A stretch of 64,000 nt of DNA from Myxococcales bacterium (lineage in GTDB: Bacteria; Myxococcota_A; Polyangia; Polyangiales; Ga0077539). The notes under the pieces were generated by a model. The model did not search any database. It was not told where the DNA came from and saw nothing but the letters and a program-made list of their open reading frames with translations. Shown one piece after another: positions 16,372 through 24,021 of the stretch. The stretch is from positions 1 through 64,000 of the forward strand of contig JAEUKI010000095.1 in NCBI GenBank assembly GCA_016793325.1, written 5' to 3'. Both the position numbers and the translations under genes were made by a program. Every line of letters starts with the position of its first letter. Within the stretch, counting starts at the first letter, position 1.

Positions 16372-18010
16372 ACATCAGTCGCATGCCGCTCGCGCCCGTC
16401 GCGCCAGCGGTCGCGCCGCCCGTCCCTCCTGCGCCGCCCGCGCCCGAGACGAGCACCACGCGATCGAGCGAGACGACCGCGGACATCGACGTGACGAGCG
16501 CGAACGACGAGCCCCCTGCGCCGTTGCCGCCGCGACCACCGTTGCCGCCACGGCCGCCGTTGCCGCCGGTCGTTCCGCCGTTTGCCGTGACCATCGCCTC
16601 GGTCGTGCAGTTGCACACGCTCCACCCGCTGGTGCAGCGCGTGTTGCACGACTGCGAGACCCCCGCGGTCCCTGCCTCGCCCGTCGCGCCGTTGCCGCCG
16701 TTGCCGCCGCTGCCGCCCGCGCCACCGTCGCTCGATTGCAGCGACGAATCGCGAATCGCGAGGCGCCCGCCGCCCGCGACGAACACGGCCACCGACGCGC
16801 CTCCACCGCCGCCCGCTTGCCCGAGTCGGCCTTGCGCTCCGCCGCAGCCGCACTGCCCGTCGCTCCCGCGCAGCGTGCGCGCGCTGGTCGTGCACGCGCG
16901 TTGCGGTCGGCCGCTGCACGAGGGCGCAGGAACCCCGCCGCACGTCGTGTCGCAGACGTCGCCGTCGCAGCTCGCGCACGAGGGCATCAGGAGCGTCCCC
17001 GCGCCGCCCGCAGAGCCCGCGAAGCCAGGCTGCCCATCGGTTCCTGCTGCGCCGTTTCCCGGTGAAAATCCACTGTTCGTGAAGGTGCCGGGCGTCGTGC
17101 GCGACGCGCCTGCCATCCCTGCGACGCCCCCTGCGCCGCTCATCGTGCGCTCGCACGCGACGCGATCACACGCGACCGCGCCTGCGCCGTCCGCGCCCGC
17201 CGCTCCGGGCTGCCCTGCGCCGCCGAGGCCCGCGAGCACGGAGACGGACTGAAGCTCCGCGTTGCCCGTCGCCGTCACGAACACGCCGTACTGACTCGCG
17301 CCGAGCGGAGCCGAGCTGCGCGTTTGAATCGCGACGCGCTCGAGCTCGACGAGCTGCGCGTTGTTCGAGAAGCGCACGGCCTCTTCGACGTTTCCGCCGA
17401 GGAGCCACGCGCTCGTGGGCAGCGTGCAGTTGCGCATCCACGCGGCGCCCATCGGCGAGAACCCTCCAGTGATTCGCAGGGCGCGCGTCGTGTCGGTGAT
17501 CCGCAGCGAGCCCGCGTAGATCGCGGGCGCGAGGTAGATCGTCGGCATCGAGCCCGACATCGCGTTGGCCGCGGTGATCGCCTGCGAGATGGTCCTGAAG
17601 GGGCTCGCGGCCGTTCCATCGCCGCCGGCCGCCGCGGAGGGGTCGACGAAGAGCGCGGGCATCGACGGCATCACCGCGGGGTTGCACGTCGTCATCACGT
17701 CGACGACCGGCACGTCGAACAACACGTCGAGCGGAACATCCGTCGCGACATCACTCGCGTCCGCGCCGCCCGCGCCGTCTGCGTCATCGGGTCCGTCCAT
17801 CGCCACGTCGCTCGTCGCGTCGAACGCAACAGCGCCGTCGGCGTCGCTCGCGCTGTCTGCGACGGCGTCCTGCACGACCGTGTCCGAGCCGGTCCCGCTC
17901 TCCGAAACGTCTGGAAATCTCCCCTCGAATCGATATCCCGGCAGCGAGCACCCCGCCGCGAGCGCGACGCTGCCGAGCACGGCCAACACCTTCGCGAGCC
18001 TCGTTCGCAT
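16367..18010 (-). CDS. Lipoprotein with DUF1565-like beta-helix start and Gly/Asn-rich tail
   Basis: The start is placed at ATG 18010, which opens a lipoprotein signal (VLAVLGSVALAAGC). An upstream start would overlap deep into the previous gene. The ATG shares one base with that gene's TAA (TAATG), so the two are coupled. The 547-residue product has an Asp/Ala-rich linker (about 30-95). Next is a segment ALFVDPSAAAGGDGTAASPF followed by TISQAITAAN, typical of the start of DUF1565/right-handed beta-helix surface proteins. It continues with Gly-rich and Asn-rich stretches such as GGNGGRGGNGGRGGNG near the C-terminus. Cys-pairs in SCASCDGDVCDTTC may form disulphides. It is probably surface exposed; the function is unknown. 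Confidence 0.78.
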   Translation of the reverse strand: MRTRLAKVLAVLGSVALAAGCSLPGYRFEGRFPDVSESGTGSDTVVQDAVADSASDADGAVAFDATSDVAMDGPDDADGAGGADASDVATDVPLDVLFDVPVVDVMTTCNPAVMPSMPALFVDPSAAAGGDGTAASPFRTISQAITAANAMSGSMPTIYLAPAIYAGSLRITDTTRALRITGGFSPMGAAWMRNCTLPTSAWLLGGNVEEAVRFSNNAQLVELERVAIQTRSSAPLGASQYGVFVTATGNAELQSVSVLAGLGGAGQPGAAGADGAGAVACDRVACERTMSGAGGVAGMAGASRTTPGTFTNSGFSPGNGAAGTDGQPGFAGSAGGAGTLLMPSCASCDGDVCDTTCGGVPAPSCSGRPQRACTTSARTLRGSDGQCGCGGAQGRLGQAGGGGGASVAVFVAGGGRLAIRDSSLQSSDGGAGGSGGNGGNGATGEAGTAGVSQSCNTRCTSGWSVCNCTTEAMVTANGGTTGGNGGRGGNGGRGGNGAGGSSFALVTSMSAVVSLDRVVLVSGAGGAGGTGGATAGATGASGMRLMY

Positions 18011-18834
18011 TAGAATCGACCTCCCACCACGACGCTGTTCGGAGTGATCCACGCGCGCACCGACGAAGGCGACTCGGAGCGACGCCCGACGATCGCCCAC
18101 ACGACGCCGCCGATCGCCGCCGCGCCGCCCACCGAGAGGACGATCGCCCCCGCGGTGCCCATCGTCTGCGCGCGGCTGTGAATGTCGCGCGCAGAGGGCT
18201 CGCAGTTGAACCCACCAGCGCCGTTCGGCGCGCAGTTTTCAGCGCGCTGGAGCTCGGCGACCGCGCTCGCGTGAAGCCCGAGCAAGACGCCTCCGCCGAT
18301 CATCGCCGCGCCGCCCACGCCCACGGTCACCCACGCTCCGATGGGCACGGGGATCGGCGGTCTCGCAGCGTCCCGCGGCGCGACCTCCGCGCGAGGCACG
18401 ACGCCAGAGTTGCCCTGCGTCGCGTTGGACGTGACGCTCGCGTTGACCTGCCGCTGGCGCTCGGCGTTCTGCCGCTCTTGCTCAGCGTGGAGCTGCGCGT
18501 CGCGGATCGACGCTTCGACCTGAACGCGGTTTGGCGCCGACGGCATCCGCTCGAGAAATCGCTGCCACGTGTCCACCGCGTCCTGCCAGCGGCCGAGCCG
18601 CGCTTGAACCCGCGCCACGTTGTTGAGGATCGTCGGCTCTTGCGCCTGGCGATACGCAGCTTGGTAGAGGCTCAGCGCCGTTCCGTAGTCGCTGACGTCG
18701 TACGCGGCGTCGGCTTGGCGGAGCAAGCTCACCGTGGACGGAGCGCTCGCGTTGGTTTGGGCGAAGGACGGCGTCGCCTGAGCGAGCGGCGCCGCCGCGA
18801 GACAGAGCGCGAGCGCGAGCGGAGGTTTGCGCAT
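18010..18834 (-). CDS. Secreted TPR protein with two C-terminal membrane segments
   Basis: The 274-residue product has a Sec signal peptide (ALALCLAAAPLAQATPSFA). Two TPR-like helical pairs follow (about 33-95: YGTALSLYQAAYRQAQ, PTILNNVARVQARLGRWQDAV), then a Gln/Arg-rich helix. Two hydrophobic Gly-rich helices (about 150-175 and 225-250) flank a short Cys-containing loop (NCAPNGAGGFNCEPS). TPR proteins of this design are common in Myxococcota. Its stop is fused to the start of the following lipoprotein gene (TAATG), suggesting the two act together in the envelope, perhaps in assembly or anchoring. Confidence 0.78.
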   Translation of the reverse strand: MRKPPLALALCLAAAPLAQATPSFAQTNASAPSTVSLLRQADAAYDVSDYGTALSLYQAAYRQAQEPTILNNVARVQARLGRWQDAVDTWQRFLERMPSAPNRVQVEASIRDAQLHAEQERQNAERQRQVNASVTSNATQGNSGVVPRAEVAPRDAARPPIPVPIGAWVTVGVGGAAMIGGGVLLGLHASAVAELQRAENCAPNGAGGFNCEPSARDIHSRAQTMGTAGAIVLSVGGAAAIGGVVWAIVGRRSESPSSVRAWITPNSVVVGGRF

Positions 18835-18892
18835 AGGCGGTCGAGTGTAGTGGGTGGATCTGCTGTGCCAAGCCCCTCTGACAGGCGCAACA

Positions 18893-18917
18893 GAGCGTCA
18901 ACTGTAGGTTGACGCTC
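18893..18917. terminator. Hairpin downstream of rsmI
   Basis: GAGCGTCAAC-TGTAG-GTTGACGCTC forms a perfect 10-bp stem with a 5-base loop. It lies 36 bp past the end of rsmI and upstream of the next minus-strand gene. No T-run is present, so it could also be a protein-binding dyad. Confidence 0.5.
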
Positions 18918-18953
18918 GAGGTGATCGCTTCGAGCGCGCCCCCGCGAGCGCGA

Positions 18954-19847
18954 TCAGCCCTGGCGACTGCGCTCGATCGCCCGCGCGTACACCGCCGCGC
19001 GATCGAGCCCGAGCGCCTTGGCCACTTCGCGCGCCGCGGCCGAGGGCTTCATTCCCGCGGCCATCGCTGTGTCGAGCGCGCGATCGACGGAGTCTTCGCT
19101 GTTGTCCTGCGCGCTCGCCGTCCCGCCGTCGACCACGATCGTGACCTCGCCGAGTAGGCCCTCGCGTGTGCGCTCGGCGAGCTCGGCGAGCGTCCCGCGG
19201 AGGACCTCTTCGTGGAGCTTGGTGAGCTCGCGCGCGACGGCCGCGCGACGATCACCGCCGCACGCGCGGGCGAGATCTTCGAGCGTGTCGTGCGTTCGGC
19301 TCGGCGACTCGTAGAGCACGGTCGGCAACGGGTCGCGGGCGAGCGTCGCGAGGGCGCTCGTTCGATCGCTTCCTTCGCGAGGCAAAAACCCCACGAAACG
19401 AAACCCGTCCGCGGCCAGCCCCGACACGAGCAGCGCCGAGAGCGCCGCGCTCGGGCCCGGAACGCACTCGACCACGACCCCCGCTTCGATCGCCGCCCGC
19501 ACCAAGAGGGCCCCCGGGTCGGACACCATGGGCGTCCCCGCGTCGGTCACGAGCGCCATCCACGCGCGCTCGTCGCGCATCCGCGAGACCAATCGCTCGG
19601 CCTTGTGCCTCGCGACGTGATCGTCGAGCCGCTCGACCTCGCGCCGAGCCTCGCCGTCGCGGTCCGTGTTGATTTCGTGGGCCCGCAACAGCTGCCACGT
19701 GCGGCGCGTGTCCTCCGCGAGGATCACGTCGCACTCGCGCAGCACGCGGAGCGCCCTCAGCGTGATGTCCTCGAGGTTTCCGATCGGCGTGGCGACGAGC
19801 GAGAGCGTGCCGACCTGCGGGCGATGTCGCGGGCGATCGTCCATCAC
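18954..19847 (-). CDS. rsmI: 16S rRNA (cytidine-1402-2'-O)-methyltransferase RsmI
   Basis: The product methylates the 2'-OH of C1402 in 16S rRNA with SAM. The 297-residue protein carries the family signatures LVATPIGNLEDITLRAL near the start, CDVILAEDTRRT, the Gly-rich LVTDAGTPMVSDPGALLV, and FVGFLPREGSDR. The C-terminal part (after about 235) is a small helical domain, as in E. coli RsmI. The ATG at 19847 overlaps the stop of the sigma-factor gene as ATGA, so the two are translationally coupled. Confidence 0.94.
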   Translation of the reverse strand: MMDDRPRHRPQVGTLSLVATPIGNLEDITLRALRVLRECDVILAEDTRRTWQLLRAHEINTDRDGEARREVERLDDHVARHKAERLVSRMRDERAWMALVTDAGTPMVSDPGALLVRAAIEAGVVVECVPGPSAALSALLVSGLAADGFRFVGFLPREGSDRTSALATLARDPLPTVLYESPSRTHDTLEDLARACGGDRRAAVARELTKLHEEVLRGTLAELAERTREGLLGEVTIVVDGGTASAQDNSEDSVDRALDTAMAAGMKPSAAAREVAKALGLDRAAVYARAIERSRQG

Positions 19848-20953
19848 CGAAACTGAATCGCCGCGCCCATCTCTTCTTGCAGAAACTTCTTCAGCTTGCC
19901 CTGCAAGCGCGCCTCGAGCTGGCGCACGCGCTCGCGCGAGATCCCGTAGTGATCGCCGATCTCTTGGAGCGTCTTGGGGTCCTCTGCCACCAAGCGCTCG
20001 TCGTAGATCGTGAGCTCCTTGCCCTGGAGCGTCGCGCGAAAGCGATCGAGCTTCTCTTTGAGCATGCCCGAGAGCTCTGCGGATCCGACGGTCTCGTCCT
20101 GGGGCTCCATGCCCGACGGGAGCAGGTCGAGCCGCGTGAGGGGCTTTCCGTCCGCGTCTCCGATGGGCGCGTCGAGCGAGGCGTCTCCCGAAGACAGACG
20201 ACGGTCCATCTCGTTGACCTCGTTCTCGGTCACGTCGAGCCTGCGTGCGATTTCAGAGGCGTCCGGGTTGATGCCCTGCGCGAGCAAGCGCTGCTTCTCT
20301 TTGTTGAGGTTGAAGAAGAGCTTTCGCTGCGCCTGCGTCGTGCCGAGCTTCACGAGGCGCCAGTTGTTCAAGATGAACCGCAGGATGTACGCGCGAATCC
20401 ACCACGCCGCGTACGAGCTGAGCTTCACCCCGCGGTAGGGGTCGTAGCGCTTGACCGCCTGCATGAGGCCGATGTTTCCCTCTTGAACGAGGTCCATCAT
20501 GTTGCGGTACGCGCGGCGGTACTCGTACGCGATCTTCACGACGAGCCGAAGGTTGGACGTCACCAGCCGCGAGGCGGCCTTCACGTCGCCGGTCTGCACG
20601 TAGCGGACGGCGAGCGAGTTCTCTTCCTCGGGCGTCAGCAGCTTGTGCCGCGCGATCTCGCGAAAGTACGTCGCGAACGGGTCGAACTTGCGAAGCCCCT
20701 TCTCGCTGTCTTCGCGGGCGATCTTCGCGAGGCTCGACTCGGAGCCCTCGTCCGCAGCGAGGCTGTCACCGTCCGCGACCTCGCCGACGAGGACGTTGTC
20801 GTCGCCGTCGTCTCCTTCGTCGTTGGACTCGCGCTCGTCGGACTCGGCCCTGGGCTGCGCCTCCGTTTTCGACGGCGAGTCGCTGCCTCCGCGAGATGAG
20901 CTGCTCTTAGAACCCGAACGCTTCGATGTGGCCACGGATCGATGCTCCTGCAA
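19844..20953 (-). CDS. rpoH: RpoH-type (sigma-32 family) RNA polymerase sigma factor
   Basis: The 369-residue product belongs to the sigma-70 superfamily. Region 2 is clear: LRLVVKIAYEYRR, NMMDLVQEGNIGLMQAVKRY, and SYAAWWIRAYILRFI for -10 recognition. It is followed by QRKLFFNLN, the RpoH box that distinguishes heat-shock type factors. Region 4 has the helix-turn-helix TLQEIGDHYGISRERVRQLE. An unusual acidic, Ser/Glu/Asp-rich extension of about 80 residues precedes region 1.2 (FDPFATYFREIARH). Myxobacteria carry several sigma-32-like paralogues used in development or stress. Which one this is cannot be told from sequence alone. It is cotranscribed with rsmI (ATGA overlap). Confidence 0.9.
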   Translation of the reverse strand: MQEHRSVATSKRSGSKSSSSRGGSDSPSKTEAQPRAESDERESNDEGDDGDDNVLVGEVADGDSLAADEGSESSLAKIAREDSEKGLRKFDPFATYFREIARHKLLTPEEENSLAVRYVQTGDVKAASRLVTSNLRLVVKIAYEYRRAYRNMMDLVQEGNIGLMQAVKRYDPYRGVKLSSYAAWWIRAYILRFILNNWRLVKLGTTQAQRKLFFNLNKEKQRLLAQGINPDASEIARRLDVTENEVNEMDRRLSSGDASLDAPIGDADGKPLTRLDLLPSGMEPQDETVGSAELSGMLKEKLDRFRATLQGKELTIYDERLVAEDPKTLQEIGDHYGISRERVRQLEARLQGKLKKFLQEEMGAAIQFR

Positions 20954-21018
20954 ACGCTCCGCTCGGAAGACGCCGAGCGGGGGCGACAGGTATACATCGA
21001 ATCGTGGACGCCGCAGCG

Positions 21019-21600
21019 ATGTCCGACCGCGAACGAAGCGCCGCCGCCGCCCGCGACGGCTGGATCGCCCTCGTTTGCTGGGGGATTCACGCGGCCGTTC
21101 ATGTGCAACGCGGCAGCGCGGCGGACCTCGTGTGGGGCTGCAACGTCGGGGCCCTCTTGATCGCGGTCGGGCTCGTCGCGCGCGAGCGATCGCTGGTCTC
21201 GACGGGGACGTTCTGGCTCGCGGCGGGCACGCCGTTGTGGCTCATGGACCTCGTGTTCGGCGGCGAGCGGCTCTGCTCGTCCCTGCTCGTGCACATCGTC
21301 GTGCTCGCTCTCGGAGTGCGCGCGCTCGTCCGCGACGGCTTGGTCGAGGGAGCGTTCTGGCGGGCGCTCTTGGGCGGCGCGCTCTTGCAACAGTGCACCC
21401 GGTGGCTCACGCACTGGAGCGTCAACATCAACGTCTCGTACGGGATCTATGCGCCGTTTCGCCGGTGGTTTTCGGACTATTCGCGGTACTGGCTGTTCAC
21501 GTTCGTCTACGTGGGAGCACTGTACTTCGCCTTCGAGCGGCTGCTTCGCTGGCACCGCGCGCGATCGCAGCGCGCCACACAACCGGCGACAGCGCCGTAG
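21019..21600 (+). CDS. Integral membrane protein of unknown function
   Basis: The ATG at 21019 is preferred; a GTG at 21004 in the same frame is possible. The 193-residue product has about five or six hydrophobic segments: WIALVCWGIHAAVHV, LVWGCNVGALLIAVGLVA, WLAAGTPLWLMDLVF, LLVHIVVLALGVRALV and YWLFTFVYVGALYFAF. Histidines fall within or near several of them (WGIHAAVH, LVHIVV, WLTHW). It is first in a run of three plus-strand genes: the aminotransferase gene starts 12 bp after its stop. Function is unknown; the context suggests it serves the aminotransferase/radical SAM pathway. Confidence 0.72.
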   Translation: MSDRERSAAAARDGWIALVCWGIHAAVHVQRGSAADLVWGCNVGALLIAVGLVARERSLVSTGTFWLAAGTPLWLMDLVFGGERLCSSLLVHIVVLALGVRALVRDGLVEGAFWRALLGGALLQQCTRWLTHWSVNINVSYGIYAPFRRWFSDYSRYWLFTFVYVGALYFAFERLLRWHRARSQRATQPATAP

Positions 21601-21612
21601 GGTTGTACGATC

Positions 21613-22995
21613 ATGCGCGCCGTGAGCGAGGCCGACGAACGCGCGATCATCGATCGATACGCGCGCCATGTTTCTCCGACGTTCGTCCGGCTGTTGGGTG
21701 TTCTCGGGTTCGGGCGCGTGTTCGTTCGCGCCGAGGGCGTGCACCTCTACGACAGCCGCGGGCGGCGCTATCTCGACGCGCTCGCGGGGTTCGGCTCGGC
21801 CAACCTCGGGCACCATCCGCCGGCGCTCTTCGAGGCCATCCGCGCGCAGCTCGACGCGAAAGAGCCTGGAATTCTCCACGCAGGTCCGTCGCAGAGCGCC
21901 GCGCGTCTCGGCGAGGCGCTCGCGCGCGCCACGGGATCGAAGCTCGAGGTGAGCCTCCTGGCGCTCTCGGGCGCCGAGGCCGTGGACACCGCGATGAAGC
22001 TCGCCCGCGCGGCGACGGGCCGGCGAGGGTTCGTCTCGTGCGAGGGCGGCTACCACGGGCTCGACCTCGGCGTGCTCAGCGTGATGGGCAACAAGCGCAT
22101 TCGCGGGCCGTTCGAGCCGCTCTTGGAGCACTGCGCGCGCGTGCCCTTCGGCGACGACGCGGCGCTCGAGCGAGCGCTCGCGAAGCACGAACCCGCGGCG
22201 CTGATCCTCGAGCCGGTGATGGGCGAAGGAGGCGCGGTGCTCCCTCCGAAGGGCTACCTCGAGCGCGCGAGGCAGCTCTGCGATCGGCACGGGACGCTGC
22301 TCGTGTTCGATGAAGTGCAGACGGGCATGGGGCGCACCGGCACGCTGTTCGCGTTCGAGCGCGAAGGCGTGACGCCCGACGTGCTCGTCGTCGGAAAGGC
22401 GCTCGGCGGCGGGGTGGTTCCCGTCAGCGCAGCGCTCACGACGAGGGCCCTCTACGAGCGAGCCTTCGGGTCGATGGACCGCTTCGACGTGCACGGGAGC
22501 ACGTACGCGGGCTACGCGCTCGGCTCGGCCGTCGCGTGCGCGATGCTAGAATCTTGCGCGAATCCCTCGCTTCTCGAAAACGTGTGCGCACAAGGCCGCG
22601 CGCTCGTCGACGGGCTCTCCTCGCGCGTGGGCCAGCACCCCATGGTGCGCTCGGTGCGCGGGGCGGGGCTCATGGTCGCGGTCGAGCTGGGGAGCCCCCG
22701 CGAGGGCCTCTGGCAGCGCATGATGGCCCCGATCGTCGACAACGTCGCCGAGAAGGTGCTCGGGCAGTGGCTCTGCGTGAAGCTCCTCGAAGCAGGCGTC
22801 GTCGCGCAGCCCGCCACCCAACGGTGGAACGTGTTGAAGCTCACCCCGCCCCTCACGATCGATCGCTCGCACGTCCGCGAGCTCGTTGATTCTGTGGGCG
22901 CCATTCTAGACGAGTACCCCGACCCCGTCCGCGTCCTGCGCGACGCGGGGCTTCGCGTGGGCGAACAGCTGACCCGAGGAGGCGCATTTCGATGA
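21613..22995 (+). CDS. Class III PLP-dependent aminotransferase
   Basis: The 460-residue protein has the ornithine/GABA aminotransferase fold type I layout. LYDSRGRRYLDALAGFGSANLGHHPP (start of the small domain, here cited only as the segment near residue 40-65) is followed by SGAEAVDTAMKLARA, the cofactor-phosphate region CEGGYHGLDLG, and LLVFDEVQTGMGRTG with the Asp that contacts the PLP pyridine nitrogen. LVVGKALGGGVVP then carries the Schiff-base lysine. The length and motif order are normal for the family. The amino donor is not predictable; omega-amino acids, diamines and 2-aminobutyrate-type substrates are all handled by relatives. The stop overlaps the next ATG (ATGA), tying it to the radical SAM enzyme. 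Confidence 0.88.
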   Translation: MRAVSEADERAIIDRYARHVSPTFVRLLGVLGFGRVFVRAEGVHLYDSRGRRYLDALAGFGSANLGHHPPALFEAIRAQLDAKEPGILHAGPSQSAARLGEALARATGSKLEVSLLALSGAEAVDTAMKLARAATGRRGFVSCEGGYHGLDLGVLSVMGNKRIRGPFEPLLEHCARVPFGDDAALERALAKHEPAALILEPVMGEGGAVLPPKGYLERARQLCDRHGTLLVFDEVQTGMGRTGTLFAFEREGVTPDVLVVGKALGGGVVPVSAALTTRALYERAFGSMDRFDVHGSTYAGYALGSAVACAMLESCANPSLLENVCAQGRALVDGLSSRVGQHPMVRSVRGAGLMVAVELGSPREGLWQRMMAPIVDNVAEKVLGQWLCVKLLEAGVVAQPATQRWNVLKLTPPLTIDRSHVRELVDSVGAILDEYPDPVRVLRDAGLRVGEQLTRGGAFR

Positions 22996-24014
22996 CCGCC
23001 GCGCGCGCGTGGAAGAAGGACCTCTCGTTCACCGCGGGAATCCTGGGAAAAAAGCCGTTTCAAGCGCTGGTTCAGCTCACGAACAAGTGCAACATGCGCT
23101 GCTCGTTCTGCGACTTCTGGCCCAACGTCGCGCCGCGCAGCGAAGAGCTCACCGTCGAGGACTACCGGCGCTTGTCCCGCGAGCTCGCGGAGATCGGGAC
23201 GTTCTTGATCTCCGTCGAAGGCGGCGAGCCGACGGTGCGCCCCGATCTCGTGAGGATCGTCGAGGCCCTGTCCGAGCACCACATCACGGCGCTGTTCACC
23301 AACGGGTGGCTGCTGACGCGCGAGCTCGCGACGAGCTTGTACTCCGCGGGGCTCGTGCACGCGAACGTCTCGATCGACTACCCCGACGCGAAGCGACACG
23401 ACGACAAGCGCGGGCTCGAAGGCGCGTTCGACCGCGCGTGGACCGCGGTGGATCACTTTCGCGACACCGCCCCCCGCGGCGGAAAGCAAGTCCACGTGAT
23501 GACCGTGATCATGGAGGACAACTGGCGCGACCTGCCCGCGCTCTTCGAGCAGAGCGCCGCGCGAGGCGTGGGCCACCAGCTCACCCTGCTCAGCGTCAAC
23601 GGCTATCGCCGCGGAGATTCTGGGCCCGATCGCTTGCCGCCGCCCGAGGCCGCGCGCGCGCTCGTCGAGTGGCACAAGAAGTACAAGCACGTCCGCGTGT
23701 TTCGCGAGTACTTGTCCAAGGCGGGCGAGTGGCTCTCCGAGCGCGCGATGCCGACGTGCACCGCGGGCGTGCAGAGCTTCAACATCGACCACGTCGGCGC
23801 GGTGAGCGCGTGCATCGAGCGCATCGACGAGCCCGTCGGGTCCGTGAAGACGGCGTCCGTGAAGGACCTCGTGAGCGTCCTCGCCGCGCGGCAGAGCGAG
23901 CGCGCCGCGTGCCAGCAGTGCTGGACCGCGTGTCGTGGGTTCGCGCAGATCTTGGGCAACGGCGCGAGCGCGAGCGCGCTCTTCGAGATGACGGCGCGGA
24001 TGCGAACGACGTAA
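22992..24014 (+). CDS. Radical SAM enzyme with SPASM-like C-terminal cysteines
   Basis: The 340-residue product has the radical SAM cluster motif CNMRCSFC (CX3CX2C), preceded by ALVQLTNK. SVEGGEPTVRPDL is the GGE motif for the SAM amino group, and NGWLLT and NVSIDYPDA follow in the partial TIM barrel. The C-terminal part has PTCTAGVQSFNIDHVGAVSAC and CQQCWTAC, a cysteine pattern like SPASM/twitch auxiliary cluster sites. It probably modifies a small molecule or peptide made or consumed by the aminotransferase immediately upstream (ATGA overlap). The exact substrate is unknown. Confidence 0.87.
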   Translation: MTAARAWKKDLSFTAGILGKKPFQALVQLTNKCNMRCSFCDFWPNVAPRSEELTVEDYRRLSRELAEIGTFLISVEGGEPTVRPDLVRIVEALSEHHITALFTNGWLLTRELATSLYSAGLVHANVSIDYPDAKRHDDKRGLEGAFDRAWTAVDHFRDTAPRGGKQVHVMTVIMEDNWRDLPALFEQSAARGVGHQLTLLSVNGYRRGDSGPDRLPPPEAARALVEWHKKYKHVRVFREYLSKAGEWLSERAMPTCTAGVQSFNIDHVGAVSACIERIDEPVGSVKTASVKDLVSVLAARQSERAACQQCWTACRGFAQILGNGASASALFEMTARMRTT

Positions 24015-24021
24015 GCCTCCG

